DNA of 64,000 nucleotides, taken from the NCBI GenBank assembly GCA_964017195.1, contig OZ024895.1, forward strand, positions 18,989,534 to 19,053,533, in the 5' to 3' direction. This DNA is from Siderastrea radians. Taxonomy: Eukaryota; Cnidaria; Anthozoa; Scleractinia; Rhizangiidae. Both the position numbers and the translations under genes were made by a program. Below the pieces are notes generated by a model that was not told the origin of the DNA, searched no databases, and saw nothing but the letters and a program-made list of their open reading frames with translations. Of the stretch, positions 11,025 to 20,874 are shown in pieces. Position 1 is the first letter of the stretch; every line of letters begins with the position of its first letter.

Positions 11025-11545
11025 TCATGCCAAATACTCTAAAAGTGTTGGGTGTTCAAGCTGAAATAATTCCGATGTCGAATTCCCGTATAAGATATTT
11101 CTATAAAGTGCACTCACAATGTATTGTTTGCCTAGTGCACTCATACCCAGCTTAAGGTTATTCTTGAAATCGATGAATTTGGAATATTCCGCGAGATCAT
11201 CGAAGAGCCTCTCCACAGACACAGTGAGTCGAACCTCACTCATAGCGGTGTTAAATGCCATCATATCTAGTGTTAGTACAGGTACGGCAGCCTCGCGAAA
11301 TGGGGACATCAACTGGGGACGAAGATGGTACGCGGGATCTCCACATAGACAAAGAGGGTCCCCCCTGGGTGTGTGTGCTTCCCTCTGTAATACGTTTAAA
11401 AGGCTAGAGTCTTTCAACATACCAGCATCGTGACGACGCCCCTTTACTTGACCGTACAAGTTTGCTATAAGTCCATTTGGAATTGCGACAGACTGAATTT
11501 TCAAGGCGTGCACTCGTTTGTGTATAGTTCGTTCCTTCTTTAAGT
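11025..11545 (-). pseudogene. PIF/Harbinger transposase, C-terminal two thirds
   Basis: The minus strand reads HKRVHALKIQSVAIPNG, GRRHDAGMLKD, CLCGDPAYHLRPQL (catalytic Asp), MSEVRLTVSVERLFDD (catalytic Glu), FKNNLKLGMSALGKQYIVSA and ends at a stop after a TSELF..EHPTLLEYL block. This is the Harbinger DDE_Tnp_4 layout. The first catalytic Asp (a VDGT-type motif) is missing because the N-terminal part beyond about 11545 is lost or unreadable. The remaining frame of more than 160 codons is open, so this copy is younger than the one at 4.5-5.8 kb. It is transcribed toward the Myb-like gene. Confidence 0.85.
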
Positions 11546-11757
11546 GAGCTAGATTTCAAATGCTTGAATTGGAATAATTTGTCTGACTTTATTACAGACA
11601 TTATCATGCATGTTATTGACTCCGGGAATTTAATTTCTTGTTTTATCCAGTCCCGAAAAGGCTTTAAAAAGCGTCAGTTAGTCCAAGGCCCGAGATTTAC
11701 GCCTCCTTTTTCAGTTGCCGACATTAGGATAAGCCTTTTCTTTGAGGGAAATGCTAT

Positions 11758-12587
11758 ATTCTGTCCTGGAACAATTAATTCGTTGCTTTGAGTTCTAGCT
11801 TCCAAGACAATTCCATTTGAATAGAGTCCTCTAGAACCTCCCCATTTGTTTCACCTTTCAAATGGCGTACTTTGATCATTTTAATACCAAAAATCCCTCT
11901 TAAAAATTGTTGCGTAGAACAATCGCTCGGGCCACCGTTTTTCACAGAGTCCCCTAAAACCTTAAAATATAAGCTTGGAGGAAACATGGCAATAACCTAG
12001 TTACTTCCCCAAGGAAACCAACGTCAAAACAATCAATCAATCAGTCAATCAATCAATCAGTCAATCAATCAATCAACCAATCAATCAGTCAATCAATCAA
12101 TCAATCAATCAATCAAGCTGAATTAATCAATCAATCAATCATCGTGATTTGGGCAACCTACTACGACCAAAACTAAAAGATGGCGCCCTCCAGGCCCGTC
12201 TTAACAAACAAACAAACAAAGAAATAAGAACGCTTTCTACGGTTTTCTTTCTTTTTTTCTTTTATGTTTTCCAGTTAAATCTTCGATAAAATTTTTTCTT
12301 TGTTATGCTTCCACAGTTTTTACTTTCTTTCCTAATTTACGTTGTCTACTTCGATTTTTCTCTTTTCAATAAAACGAAAATATAAACGTTGTAACCGATA
12401 TATCACAATCAGCTGGTCACTCGATTGCGCACTACTTGTTGCATTGAGATATTACATTGCCGGTTTCAAACTTGTAATAAAATTTGGATTGGGAAGGATG
12501 CGCGACTACTGACGGGATACTTTACGATTCGTGACTCGCAAATTATATTTGACTAAACATAAGTTAGATGGAATTTACTTTAAGAGA
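11758..12587. repeat. Direct duplication, left copy (about 830 bp)
   Basis: It matches 14128-14950 block for block: CTGTCCTGG[A/G]ACAATTAATT, GCCACCGTTTTTCA, AGTCCCCTAAAACCTTAAAA, an AATC-type run, CTCCAGGCCCGTCTTAACAA, and CATAAGTTAGATGGAATTT at the end. Divergence is modest. The flanked interval (12588-14127) holds an unrecognised multi-exon gene remnant, and the right copy abuts the first exon of gene unit B. Confidence 0.85.
12031..12145 (+). repeat. (TCAA)n microsatellite
   Basis: The run is imperfect TCAA/TCAG repeats. The homologous run in the right duplication copy is at 14418-14523. Confidence 0.95.
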
Positions 12588-12597
12588 AGTATAGTAA

Positions 12598-13793
12598 TTG
12601 TTGTTCGAGAAGTGGCATGCCCTTCCATTAATATGGTATGGTGACATGTTTAGAGATATTGCGCAATTGCTTTCGTGGAAATTTTATGCACCATTTTATG
12701 CACAAGTTGAAGTACAAACCCCTTCTCCTTCCATCCACATTCATCTTATGACAAGAAAACCAGGTCATCTCTCAGAAACTAATGTTAGACGACTGGAGTC
12801 TTTGAAGGTGCACTTATACATGCAGATCAGATTGGTGGCTTAAAAGGGGTGACTGCAACAATGATGTTTCATGGTTACTTCACATACGTTTATAAGTATA
12901 TTATGTATATTTTTCAGGCTATGTTGACACAATGAAGAAACTTCACCTTACAAAAGTCAGAAATAGAGAAGGTACTAGACAGATACTCTGGCAAAGCACC
13001 TGAGCCTCTCAATAGACAGTTCCCAGAAAGAAAGAGTAAAGAGGATGCTGTGAAAGGCTGCAGAGAAAGAAAGAAAATGAAGAGAACACCACTCTTTCCA
13101 TCTGGTGTGTTAACTAGCTTTAATCCTTCAATTGTAAAGTTTTAGTAAAGTAGTGATTATCCTTAGAAATAAGCCAGCAACACTTCTGAACTGTAGTATT
13201 TAGTCGAGTAGTCAGTTGACATCTCACTAAGAGAAAGACATCCTTTGCATGCATTTTGGCCTTGAACAATATTTCGTTTAGCTTCACATGTCATTTACTG
13301 GTAGCCTATGCCCCGATTATCTCATATTTTGTCCAACTTTGCCTACTGATGTCGTTTTACTGTTTCCTTTGGGCATGTGATCTGACATTTGCTGGTACAT
13401 GTTGCAACTCAAAGTTATCCATTATCACAGTTGTACACAATAGTTAATGTTAATAAGTAACTACGTATATATGTTTATTTTCTACAGAAGCAGAGCAGTC
13501 TACCCTACAACCTAATGATGATGACACCCAGACCAGAAATCGAATTACCTCAAGGAGGCCTTATATCTGCAGCATAAGCAAAAAACCATTATGTGGCCAT
13601 AAAGGTCGATGCAAAAGAATAAAATGCTCTTTGAATAGTTTTAAAAGTGATTTACAGAGTAATGTACAAAGTCATTTTTCAAATGTTACCCATAATATAC
13701 CTTTCTTTTGGTTTTCAACTTCAACCATTGGCATTAGTTGTAATGTTTGTTTTAAGGAAAGATATACCGGTAGTAGAAATTTGCTTACATGGT
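12598..13793 (+). pseudogene. Unrecognised multi-exon gene remnant with a Cys/His-rich end
   Basis: Three exon-like pieces are seen. The first (12598-12843) is an open frame with FYAPFYAQVEVQTPSPSI and a terminal hydrophobic strand. The second starts after TATTTTTCAG at about 12919 and reads LQKSEIEKVLDRYSGKAPEP with a Lys/Arg-rich end, donor G|GTGTGT near 13106. The third starts after TTTTCTACAG at about 13489 and is open for about 100 codons to TAG at 13791. It contains C-x10-C-x2-H-x4-C-x4-C spacing (ICSISKKPLCGHKGRCKRIK), resembling a small zinc knuckle of the 'C..GH..G.C' type. Function unknown. It may be a transposon-related protein. The join between pieces 1 and 2 is uncertain. Confidence 0.4.
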
Positions 13794-14127
13794 AGCCACT
13801 ATAAAACCTGGTGTATAAGGCAGAACTAAATTGTAACAGAGTTGGAAATAATCTACAAAATTTCCAAGATTTTGCCTTATATGTTTAGTATCACTAAGAT
13901 ACCAGTTGTCCACATACAGATTGTAGGTTCATATTTTGAATAAAGACCTTACTCCCGGAACAAGGTAATGTGTATAAGAAATCATCTGATTCCTGTATAG
14001 AAATAGTACAAGCTGTTCATGTTTATGATACAGACTACAGTAGTCTCCAGCTATCTTGAATTGCAAGAGAAACAAAATATTGTCCAAGGAAGTGTAAACA
14101 AAGTTTTTAAATGGCCAGAAGCAAATT

Positions 14128-14415
14128 ATTCTGTCCTGGGACAATTAATTCGTTGCTTTGAGTACTAGCCTCCAATGTCAACTCCATTTGAATAGAGTCT
14201 TCTAGAACTTCCCTATTTGTTTTCACCGTACTTTGATCCCATTAATGTCAAAAATCCCTTGCTGCGTACAACAATCGCTAGGGCCACCGTTTTTCAAAGA
14301 GTCCCCTAAAACCTTAAAATATAAGCGTAATGGAAGCAAGGCAATAACCTAGTCATGTCCCCAAGAAAACCAACGTCAAAACAAAAGCCCTCTTACGTCA
14401 CCACCCCCAAATAAT

Positions 14416-14453
<38 letters not shown>

Positions 14454-14490
14454 CAATCAATCATTCAATCAATCAATCAATCAATCAATC

Positions 14491-14524
<34 letters not shown>

Positions 14525-14950
14525 CGTGATTTGGGCAATTTACTACAACCAAAGCTAAAAGATGCGGCGCCCTCCAGGCCCGTCTTAACAAACAGAGAAA
14601 GAAATAAGAACGCTTTCTACGGTTTTCTTTTTTTCTTTCTTTTTTTTATTTTGTCCAGTTTATCTTCGATAAAAAAAAATTTTTCTTTGTTATGCCTCCA
14701 CAGTTTTTACTTTCTTCCCTGATTTACATTATCTACTTCGATCCTTCTCATTCCAATAATTTGAAAATATAAACGTTGTAAGTCATATATTACAATCAGG
14801 CAATCAGCATTGAGATATTGCATTGGTTTTAAATTTGTAATAAAATTTGGGTTGGGAAAGACTTGCAACTTCTGAGGGGACACTTAGAGATTCGTGACTC
14901 CCAAATAATATTCGACTAAACATAAGTTAGATGGAATTTGCCTTAAGAAA
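14128..14950. repeat. Direct duplication, right copy
   Basis: This is the partner of 11758-12587, with an AATC-type microsatellite (14418-14523) and the same ordered blocks. It lies directly upstream of the first exon at 14988. Confidence 0.85.
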
Positions 14951-14987
14951 AGGATTGCAACTTTAACACCATATTTTATTCATATAA

Positions 14988-15028
14988 TGCCAGATCCTAT
15001 TCCAGAGCTGTGTAGGCTCTTGGCGGTA
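14988..15028 (+). pseudogene. First exon of small RING-like family, unit B (MPDPIPELCRLLA)
   Basis: ATG CCA GAT CCT ATT CCA GAG CTG TGT AGG begins this exon and it ends at GCG|GTAAGT. The paralogous exon at 22088 encodes MPDPIPQLCRIPA with the same donor, and 25748 encodes MDPIEELVIKF with donor GTGAGT. The downstream introns also share the words GATCCATA and GGAGATGAATAA with 22190-22215. This conservation of sequence and splice site supports a real exon. Confidence 0.65.
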
Positions 15029-15160
15029 AGTATCAACTTCCCCGTTCTCAAATTTCAATTCAAAAACACACTTTGCAGGAGGTTTTTGATCCATATTATA
15101 GTGTCGGAGATGAATAACTAAATTAATTACCCTTTATTAATCTTTTTCTTTTGTTTCAGG

Positions 15161-15213
15161 AATTTACAATCAACAGCGGCCGTTGTTTCATGCATCTCAG
15201 AGGACCCAACTAG
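15161..15213 (+). pseudogene. Truncated RING-like exon of unit B
   Basis: After TTGTTTCAG the frame reads EFTINSGRCFMHLRG and stops at TAG within about 17 codons. The opening (…CF-x-x) aligns with the start of the RING-like exon at 37137 (…TCFICFKDG). The second zinc ligand is His instead of Cys and the rest of the domain is gone, so unit B cannot encode a full RING. Confidence 0.45.
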
Positions 15214-15261
15214 GGGGCATAAAGTCCCAGCTCTGACTTTGAATGTTTATAATTATTTTAA

Positions 15262-15380
15262 ATATGCAAGCAAAAGTCACCAAACTTTGTGACTTTTCCT
15301 AAATTTTTTTTTGGTGTGGCATGTCATTGTTCATCAAAGCTGACGTTGCCATGGCAACAATATTTTAACAGGCCGTTTTT
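15262..15380 (+). repeat. Dispersed 'GTCACCAAAC' repeat, copy 2
   Basis: AAAAGTCACCAAACTTTG, GACTTTTCCTAAA, TGGCATGTCATTGTT, GTTGCCATGGCAACAA and TTTTAACAGGCC match copies at 7585 and 48570. It is in the same intron position relative to the gene unit as a shared ancestral insertion would be, although at 7.6 kb it follows the acidic exon rather than preceding it. Confidence 0.7.
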
Positions 15381-15440
15381 GGGATTGCTAGCTCTGATCA
15401 AGACTTACTTTGACTAGTCTTTGATTCGCCTTCTCATTTA

Positions 15441-15482
15441 AGAATCGAAATGGAAGTGGATGCAGAGGTCCCAGAGGATATG
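15441..15482 (+). pseudogene. Acidic exon 3 of unit B (I-E-M-E-V-D-A-E-V-P-E-D-M)
   Basis: Acceptor CTCATTTAAG, donor ATG|GTAAGC. It joins in phase to GAC CTC GAC TGA at 15756, giving an acidic C-terminus ...EDMDLD. The intron following both this exon and the one at 7281 starts with the same CATTGCT.TTGAA.ATCAAC run. Confidence 0.6.
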
Positions 15483-15755
15483 GTAAGCACATTGCTATTG
15501 AATATCAACGTGCACGTACATTTTTTTTATTTACACTTTTCCCGAATTCTTTTCAGATAGATAGAAAGATAGGTGGACAGTTATATAGCTATTTCGACAG
15601 ACAGACGGTAAGATAGATAGAGAGACAAATAGGTAGTTATATAGTTAGGCGGATTGATTGATAAGAATGAAATGACTGAATGCATATTCTACTTAGCGTA
15701 ATTTATAACAAAAATATTTAAAAAAAACATGACATGCCTCAATTGTCTTTTCAGG

Positions 15756-15767
15756 ACCTCGACTGAG
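15756..15767 (+). pseudogene. Terminal micro-exon of unit B
   Basis: TGTCTTTTCAG precedes GACCTCGACTGA (Asp-Leu-Asp-stop), homologous to 7925 and 27530. Confidence 0.55.
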
Positions 15768-15779
15768 TTATATTTTGCT

Positions 15780-16690
15780 GCAACGATTATGGTGGGTATA
15801 GGAGGTAGATTTGATAAACGAAAATTCAAATTTATGCTGAATTATCCTATTTATCACCTTAAGAAAGCGTCCAGCCAGACTTTAATTTAATACTTCTGGC
15901 CACTATCCAAGAAAACGCCCCAGGCTCTTTTATAATACTTTCACTCCTTAGAGTAAGAAGTGCTCATTTTCATTTTTGCTTTGTTTGTTTTATTTGTTTT
16001 TGTTTGTTAACACGGACATTAGAGTTGAATGTCATAATGAAAGAGTTGATTTGGATTTCACAGACCTTGAGACGTGATTGACAAGTTGGTATAAATTCTC
16101 AATTCCAGAGACATTTATATGATTTTCCCTGAGATATAATTTTCCTTTACGAATATACGCCATCAGACTTCGAATAGTTCGAGCCCTTGATTTCTTTCTC
16201 GATATGCAACTGAATAGTAACGTTTGGAACAAGTCACGGTTTATTGTTGCTACTCGAATCATCTCTTCTTGTGAATTCTCAATAGTAGAGTACCTTTGTC
16301 GTCTTGTCACATACATTTGTTTACGCTCCAATTATTTCTTCATTCACACAAATTGCCGAAGGAAGTGAGTCGTTCCAACCACTGGATGCTTCACCTTGTA
16401 GCTATTAGTATTTATTGAATGACCTTTGTCAGGGTTTGGTGTCTTCTTACTGAGGCGTTGCAAATGAAATAAAATTCAGATAAAGACCCTCGAGGTTGTC
16501 CTTGTGTACCAGTACACTACGAGTAGTAATACACTAAACATGCTCAACAACTACACGAAAGCAAAATCTCACAACCAGAGAGAATGAAATGCTCAATCCC
16601 TTGTGTTAGGATACGCTTGTAGCGCAAATGACAGCGCCGAACTCGATAACTTAACCGGAAAACATGTAAACACTTAATCAGATCGACCAA
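15780..16690. other. No gene recognised
   Basis: The longest frame is a 99-codon minus-strand ORF (16032-16331), Arg/Ser/Leu-rich with no recognisable domain. I do not support it as a gene. Confidence 0.45.
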
Positions 16691-16699
16691 GATTGGTAG

Positions 16700-17196
16700 G
16701 TATTTGTCTGCAGGAAAGATGAAATCTTTTCGTTTATACAATTTGCTGTGCAAGTCCGGGACTGGAATCGAGTGATAACTGACGAGCCGTATATTCTTGA
16801 ACTATTGAAAAAAACTATTGCTATCAAAACAGGTGTAATGAACTTCAAGCTGTGGGCTGATGTTGTTGATTGGCTAATGGTTTGTTTTGGACGCGTTATC
16901 AAATTTGATAACTGTGCTGGACTGGCTATTCGATTCTTTACTGGCAGGTAATGAAAGCTATTCTAAGTACCGGAAGTAAAGAACAGTGTTTGCATAACAC
17001 GAGATATCCCATCATCCCTAACGTGACATATATTACAGTGGGCACTCCTTTTTCTGTCAGTTTCATCCACTGGACCCACACCATCCAGACCGGGTCCTGC
17101 TCCACCACAAGTTCCTCCGCCACAAGTTCCTCCGCCTGTCCTGCAAGCTGCTGAGCAAGTTCCTCCACAACCCCAACCACAAGACAACAATAATAA
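16700..17196 (+). pseudogene. Unrecognised exon-like frames ending in a Pro/Gln-rich tail
   Basis: An open frame at 16748-16951 reads VRDWNRVITDEPYILELLKK and later FKLWADVVDWLMVCFGR, a helical Trp-rich segment. After an acceptor-like TTTTTCTGTCAG (about 17050-17061) a second frame reads GPTPSRPGPAPPQVPPPQV and continues Pro/Gln-rich to PQDNNNK and TAA at 17194-17196, near AATAAATAATAA. The two could be the last exons of one gene, but the link is unproven and no family is recognised. Confidence 0.35.
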
Positions 17197-17204
17197 ATAA
17201 TAAT

Positions 17205-17480
17205 TTGATACGTTGTTTAATCGTAGTCCTGACCGACATTTTAGTGGCCAGAGTCCTGCCAATCCTCGTAGATCCCCCAATATGGCCAGCGTCGCCTGCT
17301 GTGTTTTTTTGTGATTCGGATCAACATCTGGTCAAAGGATGCCCGGCCTTGCAAAAACCTCAAAAAGAAGCCCTATTATTTTCTGAGCATTGTATCGCTA
17401 ATTTATCTTTCTTTTACTTTGCTTCTAGGTCCCACTCCCTCCCTCTGCGCCCGAGAAACCAGGGATATTAACGTAAACGA
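17205..17480 (+). pseudogene. Retroelement gag-like zinc knuckle (CCHC) remnant
   Basis: The frame reads NRSPDRHFSGQSPANPRRSP, then a Cys pair interrupted by a run of seven T (about 17304-17310), and CDSDQHLVKGCPALQ. The C-x4-H-x4-C spacing is exact. The first Cys of the CCHC motif falls in place only across a one-base slip at the T run. An upstream Arg/Ser/Pro-rich linker is also typical of gag or nucleic-acid-binding proteins. Host zinc-knuckle genes are an alternative. Confidence 0.4.
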
Positions 17481-17576
17481 GATCCTTAAACATGTAAAAA
17501 TCATGACATTCCAGAATAAAACTGAAAGGCTGTCAATGGGGAGCACTCTATATTATTTTGTTCCCGAAAACTTGCT

Positions 17577-17891
17577 GTGCAAGGATCTCTTGGCAGAATG
17601 CTCTCTCCATTGCAAAACTATGATGTGATCATGATTTACTATGAAACCTATAGGATGGTACTCAGTATACCTGATGACGGTGAGGGAAGTGCAAAACTCC
17701 CCGCCTTCTGGCAAACATCGATGTTTCAAAAGTTTGTTGAGACCATTGCTAAAGGAACAGGCGACGTCCACAAGAGAGGACACCCCGGTGAAGCAGAAGA
17801 CAATCGCATGGATTCCTTTGATAACGCAGCCACTGTTCAGTATGCAAGATATCACCCTGTGTCGATCCTGTCACAGCTGCCGACAGTATAA
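17577..17891 (+). other. Unrecognised 105-codon open frame
   Basis: The frame begins MQGSLGRMLSPLQNYDVIMI and contains FWQTSMFQKFVETIAKGTGD. It is acidic and basic in turn, with no signal peptide, membrane span or known motif. It follows the CCHC remnant and ends 20 bases before the SINE at 17913. It may be chance. Confidence 0.25.
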
Positions 17892-17912
17892 TTTAATGAC
17901 CAGTTCCCAGTT

Positions 17913-18105
17913 GGCTTGATAGCTCAATTGGTTAGAGCGCTGCACCGGTATCGCAGAGGTCAGGGTTCGAATCCCGGCAAGCCTGATTTTTTCAGGCTTT
18001 ATTTTAGCAACTGCATAAGTTGCGTTAATAACTGCGAGGATCCTCTTTACATTTATTTCTTCATTCCGCAGTTCAAATATATGAATTTCATGTATTCATA
18101 ATTTC
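17913..18105 (+). mobile_element. tRNA-derived SINE
   Basis: The head is a tRNA-like sequence. Acceptor arm GGCTTG pairs with CAAGCC at about 17978-17983. The A box is TAGCTCAATTGG (17920-17931) and the B box is GGTTCGAATCC (17964-17974). The anticodon arm has a 4-bp stem plus an A-C mismatch and loop CCGGTAT: a GGT anticodon (Thr-like) with C instead of the invariant T33. The body continues with TTTTTCAGGCTTT, a GCAACTGCATAAGTTGC hairpin and CAAATATATGAATTTCAT. I recognise this head-body combination as an abundant coral repeat. The pol III boxes look intact. It is a SINE, not a decoding tRNA gene. Confidence 0.85.
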
Positions 18106-18585
18106 AGTATGTGATCCATTGGATTGCTCTCTAACTACAACGACGAAGTGGCTCCTGAGCATACTAAAGATGAAGTGTAAAGCGTTGACGAGTATAGAAA
18201 ACTGGTTTGAGATTAAAATCAGAGATTTAAGTTAGATATAGCCTGTTAGTGAAACAGAAAAGTTTATTTTTACGCGTGACCTTTCCAATACTTATATACT
18301 AGTGTATCCGGCGCTAGATTGTGTTCTAGTATTAACATTGATCGTTATAACCATTGATCAAATAGATCCACTCCATTTGGTCGAGCACACTGGCAGAGCC
18401 CAATTGTCGAAACAGCATCAGGTTTGCAAATTTTTATGATATGGCTGAGCTGGACCACGCTGAAAAGGAGTTTCCTCATTGGTTGCCTGAGTGGTCCGAA
18501 TTTTGTTATACGGACCACCGAAATGGACTGCTCACGAGAAGGTCTCACTAAATCGTGATTTGAAAAAGTTTTAGAAGAGAGGAGA
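18106..18585. other. Sparse stretch with repeat match to 1.2 kb
   Basis: The segment 18275-18330 matches 1167-1232 (CCAATACTT..., GTGTATCCGGCGCTAGATT). Nothing else is supported. Confidence 0.5.
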
Positions 18586-18590
18586 GTACT

Positions 18591-20383
18591 TGTGTGGTAA
18601 GAAGTTCACGGTAGAATCTGATCACAAGCCTCTCGAGATGATTCACTTGTAAAATCTCACAGCTGCCCCTCCAAGGCCTCAGCGAATGCTGCTCAGTATA
18701 CAAGGATATGACTTGACAATTAAATACAAACTTGGCACAGAAATGCTTCTTGCTGACACAATGTCAAAGCTTAAACCCCTTACCGAGTGAAGAGTCACTG
18801 CACCTACAGAACGTGTGTATGGTGCGCTTCTCTGATACGAAGTTAGACACTCTCAAGCGAGACACCTCATCAGATCCTGAACTTACAGCTCTGGAGAAAT
18901 CATTTACTCTAGCTGGCCTGAAGAACAGAATCAAGTTCCAGCCCAGTTGCGTATATCGAGATGAGCTGTCAATCGAAAACGGCCTAGTTCTCAAAGGAGA
19001 ACGAGTGGTTATTACATCAGGCTCACCAGGGTGTTGAGAAGTGCCAGCTACGAGCAAGGTCATGCTTATTTTGAACAAATTTCAACAAGGACATTGAGGC
19101 TCGAATGCAGACGTGTGAAATTTTGTCAGGAAAACCAAACATACAAGCCAAGGAAGCATTGGATTCACGTGAAGTACCCACAAGGCCGTATTCGGATGGA
19201 ACGGGGATGAATATCTACTCATTTTTGTGTTGAGTTTGTTGTTGGTTCTCGTCCTTGCTCCGAGAGGCTTTTCTCCTGGTACTCCGGTTTTCCCCTCTCC
19301 TTAAAAACCAACACATCCAAATTCCAATTCGAGGTTGGAGGTGTGCCCGATTAGCATTCTGTGCTAAACACCGTTGAGACCTAAATAAAGTGTTTTATTT
19401 AGTTAGTTAGTTATATAGTGTGTGTCTATTACGCCAAGTTTCCAAATGCTAAGAAAGTTTGTGTTGTCAGACAAGGGGTACCCGAAGTCATAATTTCTGA
19501 CAATGGCCCAAACCACAAGCATTTCTCCAAAGAGTGGGTTTTCAGTACATAACGTCCAGCCCAAGATACCCAAAGTCCAACGGGTTCATTGAGAGACAAG
19601 TTCAGACTGTTAAACACACATTGGACAAGGCTAGGAAGTCTGGGCAGGACCCTCACATGTCAATGCTCTACCTTAGAATTACCCCTATTGACTCGCAGCT
19701 CCCATCCCCTGCTGAGTTACTGTATCAGCGTAAACTTCAATCAAACTTTCCCATCAGGGTCGGGAATCAAGTACCCGACAGGGACGCAATAACGCAGCGC
19801 CTGACAGAACACAACAGCACATGAAGAACTGTCATGATACGGATTCGCATGATCTCAGCTCATTGACAGTAGGAAAACCAATACGAATACAAGACCAGGC
19901 CACAAAGAGGTGGACCCTAATGACTGTGAGTTGCATGAGACCAAAGCCCCGATCGTGTGAGGTACAAACTTAATCTGGCTCAATCCTTCGCAGTGTGGAT
20001 TCTGGTGAACTCCAGACTGAAACACTCCATGATGTTCCTGATGTTCCTGATGCTCCCCTAGTACCTGGTCATGCAACTTCAGAAACTGGCAGTGCTATAG
20101 TCCTAGCTCTGAGATATACCAAACCAGGAGTGGGCGTGTCGCAGTTTGCATTGTTCTAGTTCATATTTTTTTGCGCTCGCACTTGTGCATGTTTGCCATC
20201 TGAGGATTCAGCACAGCAGTCTTAAAATGCATTGCATATGGCCAAGGATTGTAAAAGACATTGCAGGGGACTCACACCCTGTGGAACTTTGTTGAGTTTT
20301 AAGAACGAATTAATTTTTGGGACTCGTTTTAGACTTAGGTTGTTAGTTTTTCTGTCATTTATACTTTTGAACAGAAAGGGGGA
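18591..20383 (+). mobile_element. Ty3/gypsy LTR retrotransposon, 3' half (RNase H, integrase), decayed
   Basis: RNase H: KKFTVESDHKPLEMIHL near 18596, then a TAAPPRPQRMLLSIQGYDL segment and ADTMSKL. Integrase zinc-binding region: ENGLVLKGERVVI near 18978, followed by CEICQ-type remnants (FCQENQ near 19125). Integrase core: WNGDEYLLI near 19199, then after an inserted repeat YYAKFP near 19430, VPEVIISDNGP near 19480, and SSPRYPKSNGFIERQVQTVK near 19555, PSPAELLYQRKLQ near 19705. These are the usual Ty3/gypsy motifs in order. There are stops and several frame changes. Gag, protease and RT are absent upstream of 18591, so the copy is 5' truncated. Confidence 0.85.
19231..19425 (+). repeat. Dispersed short retroelement-like repeat, copy 2, nested in gypsy integrase
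   Basis: It shares GGTACTCCGGTTTTCCCCTC and AAAAACCAAC with 1693-1863 and ends in a TTAGTTAG tail. The integrase frame is readable up to YLLI before it and resumes at YYAKFP after it, so it inserted into the element after the element had landed. Confidence 0.75.
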
Positions 20384-20533
20384 TGGCACTGTATGCGTGG
20401 CCACATGCTACGAGACTGGTAGGATTTCAGACTCTCAAGGTTCCGCCATCTTGTATCTGGCTTTTCAAGTAAAGTTGTTGTTCTTATATCACAGCGATCT
20501 GGTTCATCTCCTATGTAATACTATTCCATTACA
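20371..20533 (+). repeat. Probable polypurine tract and 3' LTR of the gypsy element
   Basis: A purine run (AGAAAGGGGGA, about 20373-20383) is followed by TGTATGCGTGG at 20390. The stretch ends at CCATTACA (20533), giving a TG...CA segment of 144 bp. It contains CCGCCATCTTGTATCTGGC and AAGTAAAGTTGTTGTTC, which look like an LTR R-U5 region. No 5' LTR lies in the window, so the boundaries rest on TG/CA and the purine tract. Confidence 0.55.
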
Positions 20534-20874
20534 CTGTAGTTCTTATATTACTTGATCACCATATTAGCTACTTTCTGCAAAAGGAAATGTTTCTAAGCCC
20601 TTTTCAGTTTTATATTATAAAATTTTAGTGCAAGTGAAGTTTCTTAATAAAGTAGCAAAATATATGTGCGTAGTTGTAAGTGTTACATGTAAATCGGGTA
20701 GCATTGTTCGAAAGTAGTGTTTAATACCATGCAAGTATGCATATAAAATCGTGTATACATGTCAAAACACCCCATTTTAAAGAAATGAATATGTGGCTGG
20801 TTAATATTTGTCGGCTAATGTTATTGTAAGTTTCCGACCTTTTCTCTGAAGAAACTCTCTGGCTTTTAAATTAT

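Noticed and set aside
11758..14950. LTR pair of a small retrotransposon
   Set aside because: No TG...CA ends, no primer-binding site or purine tract next to the repeats, and each contains a long AATC-type microsatellite.
17913..17984. Functional tRNA-Thr gene
   Set aside because: The anticodon loop has C33, the anticodon stem has a mismatch, and a SINE body follows. It is a SINE head.
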